46,914 bases of DNA from Chrysochromulina parva (taxonomy: Eukaryota; Haptophyta; Prymnesiales; Chrysochromulinaceae). The position numbers and the translations under genes are program-made. Positions 26,469-36,333 of this stretch are shown piece by piece. Location: the NCBI GenBank assembly GCA_002887195.1, contig PJAB01000073.1:1-46914 (forward strand). The letters run 5' to 3'. The first letter of the stretch is position 1. Each line of letters starts with the position of its first letter. The notes under the pieces were generated by a model. It was not told the DNA's origin, searched no databases, and saw nothing but the letters and a program-made list of their open reading frames with translations.

Positions 26469-27395
26469 ATGCGCTACACCATCCTCGCCGCGTCGATCGC
26501 GGCCATGCACGCGCTCGACATGAGCTCGGCACCCTTTCTGCAGCGCCCGCAGCTGGGTGCGCATCGTGCGAGTATGCTTATCGCACAGGCAGGAGCTGTT
26601 GCAGCGCCACCGCTCCTCGCGCTGCCGCTCGACGGCTTCAATGGCGCCGTGGCTGCCGGCGAGAAGAAGGCGAACATGCCCGCCGATAAAATCTTTCATC
26701 TTGGTATCCTCTCCGGTGCTCACATCGGCTTCGGTGCCTTCCTCATGCTTTCGATCGGTGGTGCATGCCCTGGCCTCGCGGCAACCAACCCGGGGCTGCA
26801 GAAGATCGTCCTCGGCGCCTTTGGCCTGCCCTTCGGGCTGATGATGACCCTCCTCTCGGGCGGGGAGCTCTTCACCGGCAACACCGCCCTCGTAACGATG
26901 GCGCTTCTCGAGGGCAAGGCTACGATGGGCCAGCTCATCAAGTCATGGTCGGCCTCGTTTGCGGGCAACTTCGTCGGTTCCGTTCTGCTCGCCGTGCTCG
27001 TCTTTTACGGCAACACGCTTTCGGGCGGAGGCGCCTCGATCGCCGTCTCGGCCGCGAAGACGTCTCTTACGTTCACGCAGGCCTTCGTGCGCGGCGTCCT
27101 GTGCAACTGGCTCGTCACCATGGCCGTGTACCTCGCCTCGTTTGCGAAGGATACCGCGGGCAAGATGGTGCCGATCTGGTTCTGCATCTCTGCCTTCGTG
27201 GCGCTTGGGCTCGAGCACTCGATAGCGAACATGTTCATCATCCCACTCGGCATCTTCTCTGGCGCTTCCGTCTCGTGGCCCACCTTCCTTTTGAAGAACC
27301 TCCTCCCCGTCACGTTGGGCAACACTTTCGGCGGCGCCGTCTGCGTGGCCCTCGCCTTCTGCATGGCGTACGGCAAGCTCAGCAAGAAGGAGTGA
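26469..27395 (+). CDS. NAR1: formate/nitrite transporter, NAR1-type (plastid nitrite uptake)
   Basis: 308 residues from ATG 26469. The open frame extends upstream, but this ATG gives a leader, MRYTILAASIAAMHAL, that closely matches that of the nitrite reductase in the same cluster (MRYTHLAASVAALHAT), arguing for the same plastid route. The FNT fold follows with about six membrane segments: HLGILSGAHIGFGAFLML, GLPFGLMMTLLSGGELFTGN (about 120-138, the FNT hallmark), FAGNFVGSVLLAVLVFY, FVRGVLCNWLVTMAVYLA, WFCISAFVALGLEHSIANMF and TLGNTFGGAVCVALAF. LCNWLV and EHSIANM match the two re-entrant halves that line the pore. The family moves nitrite or formate; plastid NAR1 in green algae carries nitrite into the stroma. 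Context supports nitrite. Confidence 0.9.
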   Translation: MRYTILAASIAAMHALDMSSAPFLQRPQLGAHRASMLIAQAGAVAAPPLLALPLDGFNGAVAAGEKKANMPADKIFHLGILSGAHIGFGAFLMLSIGGACPGLAATNPGLQKIVLGAFGLPFGLMMTLLSGGELFTGNTALVTMALLEGKATMGQLIKSWSASFAGNFVGSVLLAVLVFYGNTLSGGGASIAVSAAKTSLTFTQAFVRGVLCNWLVTMAVYLASFAKDTAGKMVPIWFCISAFVALGLEHSIANMFIIPLGIFSGASVSWPTFLLKNLLPVTLGNTFGGAVCVALAFCMAYGKLSKKE

Positions 27396-27937
27396 GGCGA
27401 CTGTTTTGCGGAAGGATCACACGCGTGTAAACGACAACAAAAATGTGACAGCTCGACCACGAACACGACGCGACAGGCCAAGAACGTCAACGAGCAGGCA
27501 CAGCGCTGCCTCAAGTATAATAACGTGATATTGTAGAAATAGATATGCCCGTTGTAGGGTGTATTGGTCTAAGTGTCGGATTTTCTGGTTAACGTTTTTC
27601 CCCAACCGTCACGGGCAGCTGTCGCCCGCACCCTTTGCTGCGCCGACCCATCGGGGGAAATCGGGGGAGCAGCGAAGTGCCAGACTACCGTCGAGATTTG
27701 TGCGAATCAAAACCGGAACCGTGTGCCTCGTCCGCTCTCCGCAACTCCGGACCGCACACATCGTGAAGCGCGCACACAATCTTCACCTGAGGAGCCGCTC
27801 TGCTCCGAACGGCGCGAAGAGAAACGGCACGTCACAAGAGCACCCACCGGCCCACCGCGAGCCGCAGCATCGTCGGCTGCAGCCGAGAGCAAACGAGATC
27901 TCCTCTCGATCTCGACCTCCCTCTGCATCTCATCTCT
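27396..27937. other. convergent intergenic spacer
   Basis: 542 bp between the stops of NAR1 and the exonuclease gene. No supported gene, repeat or RNA; presumably two 3' UTRs. Confidence 0.5.
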
Positions 27938-30423
27938 TCAGGCAGGTACAGGCTCGACGTACACGCGCTTTTCCTTGACATAGAGGTAGCGCTGACCGAG
28001 GGCCCTCGCCGTCGCCGCGGCGTCCTCATACACGAGCGCAGCGTACCATGGGCCACCGTCCGGTTTGGCCGGCGTGGGTGCGGCGCGCGTACCTCCTATG
28101 GCGTGAGGATAACGACGCTCATCAGTGGCACTCAATGGCAATCAGTGGCGCACCTCCTTAGGGGTCCAGCGAAGCTCATCAGTGGGAATCCATGGCACTC
28201 CATGGCCATCAGTGGCGCACCTCCTAAGGGGTCCTGATATTCGAGCGTGACGCGCGAGATCGTGCCATACGGCTGGAAGCTCGTGCGGATGGCTGTGAGG
28301 TCGAGCGGGGCCTGGCGACACTCGATGGCGAGGGTGCGCGGGACGCCGGCCGAAGCAATGGCCGCCGCGATGGCGTGGCGCTTGCCTTGAAGATGCTCAT
28401 CCAGCTGCTTGGTGCCGCTGAAGCAGACGCCGCACACCTCGCAGCCTGGGCCGCTTACCTGCCGCTTCTTGCGGGTCGATTGGCCGTCGGCACCGACAGC
28501 GCCCACGACGGCGCCCACACCGACGGCGGGTGAGGGCGCTGAGGCCGCTCTTGCCGCTGCCGCGTCGCCGTCGCTCACGGCCGCGGCGAGCGCCGTATTG
28601 GCGGCCGCATTGGCGGCTGCGTTGGCGGCCGCATTGGCGGCCGTATTGGCGCCCTTAGTGCGCTTGTCGGCCTTGTGAGTCTTGGCAAGGGCCATCAGCC
28701 TGTCCCAACGCTCGCGGCCGCCGGGCACGTCTCGAAAGTCGCCCGCACGGCTCTCACTGGCTAGCAGCACTGGGGCGGCGAGGGCTCCTTGCTCGAGACC
28801 CGTCCAAAGCGCCTCGTACACAAGCCAAATATGCCACACGTCCGCGGCGGCATACGAGGCCGCCGCCGCGCTGAGCGGTAGGGTTCGAAAGGGCGAGTGA
28901 CCAGCGTCGAAGAGCGCGCCGAATCTCTCCTTGAGCTCCGCCACCGGAGCGGCGACCTCTCGCGGGCAGTACGTGGCGGCGAGGCGCGAGAGGCCGGTAG
29001 GGTATGGCAGTCCACGGTCGACGAGTTGCTTGTCGGCTGCGGCTGCCTTTGCCGGGGTCGCGTATTGGCGGCGCATCTCGGCGGCGAGCGAGACTACTCG
29101 AGTGAGCTCGCCGGTGGTCGCGGCATGGCAGAGTTGCACGTCGAGCACGCCCTGCAGTCTGATGCCCATCAGGTACTGGAGGGCGTGCGAGTCGGCTCGT
29201 GGGTCGCACATGACCTTGAGATGACGTGGAGACTCGAGCCACGGGCGAAGGAGCGCTGCGAGTGGCTCACGTGGGAGAGAGGCGACGTGGACGAGCAGCA
29301 CCGCGTCGACCGAGGGCAGGTAGACCTGGAGCAGGTCGATAGCACACGTGGCAGAGGGCGTGAGATCGCCCTCGAGATCGAGGGCCACCAACGGCTCCGC
29401 CTGTATCGCCAGCAGCGCCAACCCCACCTCGAGCATCGAGCGCAGCAGCCGCACGCCGTGCTTGGGCGCGCTGGCCGCCACGGCGCTATCCGCCTCGGTG
29501 GTGGCCATGGCGGCGGCGGCGGCGGCCTCGATGGTTGCCTTGAGCTGCTTGATCTGCGGCTGCAGCTCGGCCGCCTTTGCATAGTCCTCGGCCGCCACCG
29601 CACGCTCGAGCGCCGCTTGAAACTCGGCCAGGCGCGAAGGGGCTGCCGTGGGCGGAGGCCAGGCGGCCGTATACGGGGCGCCCGAGAGCATCTGATGAGC
29701 GACGCGCGCGCCTCGGCTGAGGAATAACTCCCCACAGTCGGCGCACTTGAACTGCGTGCCGTTGGCTGTGAGCGCCGCGAGGGCGACGGGCGCAGCTGGC
29801 GAGGGCAGTGCCGCCGGTGGCGCGACGCGAGTCGCGGCCAAGCCAAGGATGGCGGCGGAGGACGAGCTGGGCGCGGCGTGGTTGGGAGCCGCTGCTGCTG
29901 GCGGCTGCACGACGACGCCGGTCGCTGCGCGAGGCGAGGCGCCGGCGCTTTGGTCGACCCGCGGGCGCTTTACTCGATCGTCTCCCTCGCCCGCTTGCGT
30001 CGTCATCTTACGCTTCTCAATGCGACGCTGGGCTTGGCCCGGCGACTTTTTCCTCTTCTCTCCGGGCGTGGTCTGCGCGGCCGCGGCTGGAGTAGACGAC
30101 GTGGCACAGGCCGGTGCCGCAGCCGGGGTAGGAGCGGCGGCCCGAGCGGCGACCGCCACGGGCGCTGGCACGGGTGCGGATGCGGGTGCGGGTGCGGGTG
30201 CGAGTGCGGGTGCGGGTGCGGGAGTGCGCGCCGCCGGCGCAGGCAGATTGGGCGGCCCCGGTTCCAGTGCTGCCACAGGAGGAGGGGTGGCCACCACGGA
30301 TGGCGGCGGAGGCTGCCATTCTGCCGGCGTAGTGGCGGTCACCCCACGGGTAACGCACCGCTTGCACAAGCCGCCATCGCTGCCAGGGGGCAGTGAGCGA
30401 CGGCAGCGTGAGCATGTCGACAT
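27938..30423 (-). CDS. DEDD 3'-5' exonuclease-like protein with zinc fingers and RRM
   Basis: Two exons, 28221-30423 and 27938-28095, encode 786 residues. The first ATG of the frame is 30423. A zinc ribbon (CSRC...CKRC) opens the protein. A long Ala/Pro linker (PAPAP repeats) and a basic patch follow, then a C2H2-like finger (CADCGELF), a UVR-like helix pair (EDYAKAAELQPQIKQL, about 268-298) and an RNase D/Werner-type exonuclease: ALDLEGDLT (about 344), CDPRADSHALQ (404) and YAAADVWHIW (523), which supply the D-x-E, D and Y-x3-D metal ligands. After an ANAA repeat comes a U1-type zinc finger (CGVCFSGTKQLDEHLQGKRH, about 662-685) and a C-terminal RRM-like fold split by the intron (LAIECRQAPLDLTAIRTSF to WYAALVYEDAAAT). 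An RNA-processing role is likely. It lies inside the nitrate cluster but has no evident link to it. Confidence 0.75.
28096..28220 (-). repeat. introner-like intron of the exonuclease gene
   Basis: 125 bp, donor GTGCGC and acceptor CATAG on the minus strand. Contains CTGATGGCC, CTGATTGCC and GAGTGCC units. TAGGAGGT occurs at both junctions (28219-28226 and 28091-28098). The stretch 28215-28234, spanning the donor, recurs inside the intron at 28149-28168 with one difference. Confidence 0.75.
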
Positions 30424-30701
30424 CGCCTGTTCCGTCCACAAAAACGAGACACGTCGCCGGGGTTTTCCAAAAGCATACTAATCGCATCCCCTTCGGGGGT
30501 GCTGCGATCGAGGTCGGACCGAGGACTGACCGGTGCATGCTTGTCCCTGTCGGACAAGTACATGAGACAAGTTCTCCCCTTGAGGCGATCGACTCGCGTT
30601 GATTCCGTGCGAATCTCCCCTTGTCTTGTCAACTTCCGAGAATTCCGAACAGGTTCGCACGGCGTGTCGCTTCTTGACACGGAATTACCGACGGCCAGCA
30701 C

Positions 30702-31955
30702 ATGGACGCCACCAAAACGAGCATGGTTGCCTCTACGAGCCAATACGCGATGACCACCGAGATGACCGGAACGACGCGCGAGAACGACGAGTGGCTGCGC
30801 GACGCCTTCGACGCGCTCGTCTCCGAGTCGGCCGAGCTGCCGCCCGATCAGCGTTTGATCATGTACGACGCGGTCGACGAGTCCGAGGTGCGCGAGCTCA
30901 TGGGGCTCGTCTTCCGCAAGCGGCTGGACGCACGGCGCAACACGAAGCCCAAGAAATCCGACGACCAGCTCCTCGTCTGCACGCCCTTCAACCCGAACGG
31001 CTTCCATTTCGGCAAGATCCAGAACGAACGCGAGCGCATCGTCAAGCTGCAGCTGAGCGCATCGTCAAGCTACAGCGTGTTGACCAACAAGTTCCCGCTC
31101 TTCCCGAGGCACATGCTGCTGACTGCCGACGCGCTCGTGCCGCAGCAGATGAACGCCACTCACCTGCGCGCCATCTGCGAGCTCCAGCGGAAGTCCAGCT
31201 TCTGCGCATATTTCAACTCGTGGTGTGCGAGCGCGTCCATCAACCACTTCCACGTGCACCTGATCGACGAGTTCCCGCCGGTGACGTCGTTCCCGCTGAT
31301 AGCGGGACCGCTCGTGATGGGCGTGCGCTGCCTCCAGCCTGAGGGCTTCCCGGGCTTTTGCTACGTCTTCCCCAAGAGCGCCGCGTTACCGATCGTGGAC
31401 ACGATCATCTCGGCGATGCAGGTGGACAACCAACCGCACAACTTGCTCTTCACGCCGCGGTTCATCTACGTGTTCCCCAAGCCGCACGTGCGCCCTGCGA
31501 GGTCTTTCGAGCTCTACCCCGAGACCGTCGGAGGGCCCGAGCTCATCGGCTCGTTCACAGTCTACAACCGTGAAGTGTACGACGGTCTGCAGCTCGAGCA
31601 CATCGCTGAGCTGTGCCGCATCAATACGGCACCGCTGCCCTCGTGCGTGCTGCTCATGCCGGCGAGCTCGAGCTTGGGCGACGAGGCCGCGGTGGTGGGC
31701 ACGGCGCGTGCGCACGACGACTTGAGTATGACCGAGACCGCCACGGTCAAGCGCGCGCGGCTAGGGGGCAGCATCCCAAACGTGAGCGTCACCACCGGCA
31801 TGCTGCCCTCGCTCCCGCTGCAGCGCACACGGTCCGAGGGCATGCCCTCGATACCGTTGCAGCGCGATCGCTCGCTGCACATGGAAGACTGGCCGCAGGA
31901 CCGACCGATTGCGCGCGCGCTCAACTCGAACATCAACAAGGACTCCATCGCATGA
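30702..31955 (+). CDS. HIT-superfamily phosphorylase, GDP-L-galactose/Ap4A phosphorylase-like
   Basis: 417 residues from ATG 30702. The catalytic histidine triad is H182-F-H184-V-H186 in SINHFHVHLI. Upstream, CTPFNPNGFHFGKI and TNKFPLFPRHMLLTA match the nucleotide-binding start of ATP adenylyltransferases (Ap4A phosphorylases) and plant VTC2. Downstream, NLLFTPRFIYVFPKPH matches the late strand of VTC2. VTC2 makes L-galactose-1-phosphate for ascorbate; Ap4A phosphorylase degrades dinucleoside tetraphosphates. I cannot choose between them; HxHxH rather than VTC2's HxHxQ-type motif leans towards the Ap4A group. The C-terminal 110 residues are Ser/Arg-rich with a repeated peptide (PSLPLQRTRS, PSIPLQRDRS), possible phospho-regulatory sites. 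It is divergent from the exonuclease gene (278 bp). Confidence 0.7.
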   Translation: MDATKTSMVASTSQYAMTTEMTGTTRENDEWLRDAFDALVSESAELPPDQRLIMYDAVDESEVRELMGLVFRKRLDARRNTKPKKSDDQLLVCTPFNPNGFHFGKIQNERERIVKLQLSASSSYSVLTNKFPLFPRHMLLTADALVPQQMNATHLRAICELQRKSSFCAYFNSWCASASINHFHVHLIDEFPPVTSFPLIAGPLVMGVRCLQPEGFPGFCYVFPKSAALPIVDTIISAMQVDNQPHNLLFTPRFIYVFPKPHVRPARSFELYPETVGGPELIGSFTVYNREVYDGLQLEHIAELCRINTAPLPSCVLLMPASSSLGDEAAVVGTARAHDDLSMTETATVKRARLGGSIPNVSVTTGMLPSLPLQRTRSEGMPSIPLQRDRSLHMEDWPQDRPIARALNSNINKDSIA

Positions 31956-32345
31956 GATTATCAGCCCCGACATGAGAACCGCTCCCTTTGCCCCCCTTGC
32001 TGGCTGAGCTCTTGAGGTCGTGAGCCCCTTAGCCACAACGCCGTCTTGCGCGCCCGTCGAGTTGCCGTGTATCGCTGCATACATGTTGTACTCGGATCGC
32101 TCGCCACACCTTCTGAGAGTAATTTGCTTACAGTTTCGCGACAGTGCACAGTGACCACAGTGTCCTCGCACATCTGTGTCGTGGCACGCGTGCGTGCGTC
32201 TAGATGGCGAGGTAGCAAATTACTTGGTAAGACTTTTAATGGGTTGTGGCCGAAAACGGCAAGTTCTCGGATTCGTCAATCGTGTCCCCGCGAGAGACAC
32301 TGTGCCAGCGTCTCTGCATCATTGCAAACAAGAAAGCCACAGCTT
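31956..32345 (+). other. intergenic spacer
   Basis: 390 bp between the phosphorylase-like gene and the WxW repeat gene. No gene or clear repeat seen. Confidence 0.45.
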
Positions 32346-33223
32346 ATGGCCGAGGCGTTGGCCGAGCGGGCTCTGACCGAGGTCGCGACCATGCCGAGGA
32401 ATGACAGCTCCGTCTGGGACTGGCCAGCAGGCTCGGCGCCCCCCTCTCAGGGCGCCTCATTGCACAATGGCAACGTGTTTGTTCCAGACAAGCAGGCGTC
32501 GCCGCCAGTGTCCCAGGGCAACTCAAAGCACAAGGGCACCCAGTTCGGTCCCGACGGGCAGTTGCTGGTGTCGTCGATGAAGAAGTCCCCATCCACGCTG
32601 TGGTTCTGGGAGACCAAGGAGTCCTCTTTGCCCTCTTCGCGCAACAACTCGGTGCGCAAGGGCACCGCTTTTTCTGAGAGTGTCTTTGGCGAGCACCCGG
32701 AGAGACCTTCGCGCAACAACTCGCTGCGCGGCGGTAACGCGTTTGCAGGGGGCATCGCCGAAGAAACTACCGCACCGACGAACGCACCGATGAAGCGCAA
32801 CAGCTCCTTCTCCTTCCTGTGGAACTGGGGCAAGTATCGCCGGGATGGTGAGGACGCCCCTGGCAAGGAGGCCGAGAGCGAGGATAGCGTCGCAGCTTCA
32901 AGGATTTCGGATGCTCGATTCGCGGCAGCTTCGAAGACTTTGGATCCAGCCGTCATGCCTCCGAAAGGGATGATGAAGAACCGATCGATCGGTGAGCCGA
33001 ACGGGACTCCCAAATCGCGCCTCTCCCGCCTCGCACACTGCACTCGCACACACAGCCGTGCACAGGTCATCATGACGCTTACTCACCCCTTGCACCGTCT
33101 GCATTCTTCTTGCATACTTCAGGCTCGTACATGTGGAGCTGGGATGCGATGCGCGCCTCGCCACCTAGCTCGCCAGGTGCGTCTGGGCACGCAGGCGCGA
33201 AATTCGTCGTCAACGATGAGTGA
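32346..33223 (+). CDS. short-motif repeat protein with WxW and S-x-x-x-G-x-x-F units
   Basis: Two exons, 32346-32991 and 33123-33223 (248 residues). The intron (GTGAGC to a pyrimidine-rich end and CTTCAG) is chosen because it alone continues the motif pattern: NRSIG joins GSYMWSWD and ends at NDE. Two motifs alternate. WxW units: SSVWDWP (22-27), TLWFWE (84-89), FLWNWGK (157-163), YMWSWD (218-223), each preceded by Lys/Arg and Ser. S-[LKV]-[HR]-x-G-[NT]-x-F units: 38-45, 60-67, 102-109, 126-133, the last two within RNNS. No known domain recognised. RNNS resembles basophilic kinase or 14-3-3 sites, so a phospho-regulated scaffold is possible, but that is inference. Whether the intact protein starts at 32346 or at ATG 32391 (MPRNDSS) is open. 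Confidence 0.6.
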
Positions 33224-33428
33224 CTGGCAGGCACCGGTGCGGGTCCATCACGTCGCGAAACCGAAATACCGTAACCGCCAACTCTATCCTATTCCCGGGG
33301 TAACGAGCACGCGTCGCGTCTCGCAAGAAGTCTTTCACGTGTGTCGCGTTAAAACATTCACAGAATTGTCGAAATTTATTTCGCGGAGTCGCTCCGCGGT
33401 GCGAGGCCACCGCGCTCTATCTACCGCA

Positions 33429-35558
33429 ATGAGTGGAGGCGATGCGCCCATACCGAGTAGTGAGCTCATTGAGCCGGATCTCCGCGCCATTATCTACCGC
33501 AATGACCTGGTTGCCTTGCGACGGCATTTGGCCGAAGTGCCGAGCAGCATTAGCAATGTCGACTCAAAAGGCCGCAACCTGCTCATGATCGCCGCGTCCG
33601 CAGGCGACGCGCGGCTCGAGGTGGTGAGGCTTCTGATTGCGCACCGTGCCGATGTCAACACGCAGCAGTACCAAGGTATCACGGCCCTTATGTTTGCAAG
33701 CATGACCGGCGCGAGCCTCGTGGCTATGCAGCTGCTCGCGGCCAAGGCCGACACCAAGATCCAGGATGGGCACGGGCTCACGGCGTCAGAATATGCGCGG
33801 CTCAAGGGGCACGACGATCTCGTGGCGCTGATGCATCAGCCTCTTCATATGCGTGCCAACGAGGTCGCTGCGAGCACCCGCCGCGCCACCAACTCATCGG
33901 ACTCGTCGTCCTCGTCCTCGTCCTCAGCGGCACCGTGCACAGCTGCGTGTTCTGCTGCGGTCGTTGCGACGGCGAGTGCCTTCGCAAGGTCGAATTTTGT
34001 AGCACCGGGAGAGCCGGCGCAGCAGATGCTGCCCGCTGCGCTGCTCGAGGCGGCACAGGAGGGTGACTGCGACGCAGTGAGGGCATACATAGCATCCGGC
34101 GGGCGCGTGGACGCAGTAGACGAGGCATTGCAAGGCTCGATGCTGCACGCCGCGTGCTCGGCGGGGCACCAGCCGCTCGCTACGCTGCTACTCGCGGCGC
34201 GCGCAGCCGTTAATTTGGCCGACGTCAACGGCTGCACTGCCCTCTCTGTCGCGTGCTTTGCGATGGCGCACGGCTCGGTGCAACTGCTGCTCGATCATGC
34301 TGCCTCGGTCAACTGCCAGGATGCCGTCGGGCTGACGCCGCTGATGGTGGCGGCACTCTCGGGCTCTGTCCAGCTCACGCGCAGCCTGCTCAGTGCGCAC
34401 GCCTCGCGCGATCTACGCGACCAGCACGGCCAGACCGCGCTCATGTACGCACAGACTAAGTCGCATCTCGCCGTTGTGGCTTTGCTCAAGCGGCGGAGCT
34501 ACAGCCGGGCTGGCGGCGGGCGCGTCGCCGAGCGACGCACGACGCCGGAGGAGGACGAGCTGGCGGCACGGGCTGCAGACGAGCTTCTCATCGAAGAGGA
34601 AGCTGCGGCGGCGCAGGGAGCCGCCGCCGCCGCACGCGCGAAGGCGAAGCGGCGAGCGAGGAAGAAGAGGCCGAGCGGACACGCTCCAAATGGCGTCGAC
34701 AACGCTGACTCGAGCGAAGCTTCGTCGATCGACCCCTCTTCGGCTGAGCCGTCATTTAGCAGTGACGTGTCCGGGGCGGCATTCTCGGTGCCTGTGCGAG
34801 CTGACGAGTACGAATACAGCGGCGCCGACTTGTCTGTTCACAGTGATCCCTCTTCTGGATCCTCTTCTGATCCTCTGATGAGCCTTCATCGACGAGACAC
34901 TCTCCTTTCCCCATCCTCTTTGGATGCCGATCCACGTGGCATTGAGTCGTCTTCCCCTGCACAACGCCTGCACGAACCCCGCGACTCATGCGAGCCAGCG
35001 AGGCACGCTGCCTCGCTTGCTGCGCTCACAGGCGCATCTGCCGGATCACCGTTGGCTTCGGTTGACCCGCGTTACTTATCTCTCTACTTGGCAGAGGCGG
35101 TGGCTGCCGAGGCGGTGGCTGCCGAGGCGGAGGCTGCCGAGGCGGCGGCTGCCGCGGAGTCTGTGGAGCAACTTGTTGAGAGCCCGACGTCAGTGGAGGA
35201 CACACCACTGCCACTGCCACCGCCGCCGCCGCCGCCGTCGGTGCCGGGACCTGCAACAGCACCTTCGCCGCCGCCGCCACCGCCGAGCACACCACCACCA
35301 CCGCCTTCCAGCGATGCAGCAGCTGCGTCCTCGCTTCAAGCGCAGCTTGAGGCGCTGCAGTTGCGGCTGCGCGAGCAAGAGGAGCGCATGCTGTGCGTCG
35401 TCTGCTTGGAGCGAACACGCTCGCACGTACTCCTGCCCTGCGGACACAAGTGTCTGTGCTCCAGCTGTGTGGATACGGTTCTCGGCACGGGCGCCGATGC
35501 AGTGTGCCCCCTGTGCCGCACGCCTATTCAAAAGGCGCAGCGGGTGTTCGACACGTGA
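33429..35558 (+). CDS. ankyrin-repeat RING finger E3 ligase-like protein
   Basis: 709 residues from ATG 33429; the same frame is open far upstream but that part belongs to the preceding gene. Two or three ankyrin repeats occupy residues about 20-135 (GRNLLMIAASAGDARLEVVRLL, GITALMFASMTG). A Ser/Ala linker follows, then a second ankyrin block at about 200-360 (GSMLHAACSAGHQPLATLLLAA, GLTPLMVAALSG). Next come a charged helical segment with a basic stretch (KAKRRARKKRPSG), a Ser/Asp-rich region, AVAAE repeats and a proline-rich tract. The C-terminus is a C3HC4 RING (656-701): CVVCLERTRSHVLLPCGHKC, CSSCV, CPLCRTPI. Membership of the single-RING ligases is clear; its targets would be picked by the ankyrin repeats. 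No link to nitrogen metabolism is visible. Confidence 0.8.
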   Translation: MSGGDAPIPSSELIEPDLRAIIYRNDLVALRRHLAEVPSSISNVDSKGRNLLMIAASAGDARLEVVRLLIAHRADVNTQQYQGITALMFASMTGASLVAMQLLAAKADTKIQDGHGLTASEYARLKGHDDLVALMHQPLHMRANEVAASTRRATNSSDSSSSSSSSAAPCTAACSAAVVATASAFARSNFVAPGEPAQQMLPAALLEAAQEGDCDAVRAYIASGGRVDAVDEALQGSMLHAACSAGHQPLATLLLAARAAVNLADVNGCTALSVACFAMAHGSVQLLLDHAASVNCQDAVGLTPLMVAALSGSVQLTRSLLSAHASRDLRDQHGQTALMYAQTKSHLAVVALLKRRSYSRAGGGRVAERRTTPEEDELAARAADELLIEEEAAAAQGAAAAARAKAKRRARKKRPSGHAPNGVDNADSSEASSIDPSSAEPSFSSDVSGAAFSVPVRADEYEYSGADLSVHSDPSSGSSSDPLMSLHRRDTLLSPSSLDADPRGIESSSPAQRLHEPRDSCEPARHAASLAALTGASAGSPLASVDPRYLSLYLAEAVAAEAVAAEAEAAEAAAAAESVEQLVESPTSVEDTPLPLPPPPPPPSVPGPATAPSPPPPPPSTPPPPPSSDAAAASSLQAQLEALQLRLREQEERMLCVVCLERTRSHVLLPCGHKCLCSSCVDTVLGTGADAVCPLCRTPIQKAQRVFDT
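35090..35160 (+). repeat. 15-bp minisatellite in the ankyrin-RING gene
   Basis: Repeats of GAGGCGGTGGCTGCC and variants, encoding AVAAE units. They keep the reading frame, so length changes would be tolerated. Confidence 0.75.
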
Positions 35559-36333
35559 GAAGCCTCCCCTGCCACGGCCGATCGTTCGCGATCCTGCCGC
35601 CCGAAACTGATCGCGCGCTTGGCGCGGGAGACCCCTGTCGTTACCCTGTCGTGTCTCCCCGAGCCGAACCGACGTCGACAAGTCCAAGTCGCATCGTCTC
35701 TAGTCTCCGATTATTTCCGGCGCCGGTAATTTGCTCCAATCCGGCGCGGGCGCCGCGCATGTACCTGATACAGATTTACGAGGAGCCGAGCTACCCGCGG
35801 TAAGAATATAAGGCCCGGGGGACCATGCCGGGGACGGCCGCGCGTGACTCGGTGGTCGCGAATCGCGTACTTCAATTTAGTTGTGGAATGATGAATGTAT
35901 AATACAGCTGAACTTCTACAGCTGAACTGCTACGCAGCCCTCGTCGATCCCGAATCCGAGCGGAACACAATCATCGGGACAGGTGCCGCACACGCGACTC
36001 GCGTGCACGCACATGTCCATCCGATCCCCCCTCTTGTGCGGCCCATGAACTGGGTTGAATGTGCCGGCAAAGTGGTTCCATCACTTCGACTGTCTCAGCA
36101 ATGCCGGCACCCGAGCCGGCTCCGCATGGTCCTCTTTGTTCTACCTTCCCACAGAACGCCACCCATTGGCCACCGTCGAGACACGTCGACTAGACGGTCG
36201 TCACTCACATCTTGCCGAACGGCTTGCCGAAGAAGCCCTCCCTCCCTCGTTACGGCCTGCCTGGCTCGCGTCCGGCCATGCTACTCATGAGGTGCGTGTG
36301 GTAGTGCAACAGCGCGCCTGCGTAGCTCCTCCC
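35559..36333. other. convergent intergenic region
   Basis: About 775 bp between the stops of the ankyrin-RING gene and nitrite reductase. Short open frames occur but none has a recognisable product. I see no RNA gene. Confidence 0.5.

Noticed and set aside
32046..35558. A single 1170-codon gene joining the WxW protein and the ankyrin-RING protein
   Set aside because: The linking part (33000-33428) has no conserved feature. Splicing at 32992/33122 gives a natural motif-bearing end for the first gene, and ATG 33429 starts the ankyrin protein cleanly.
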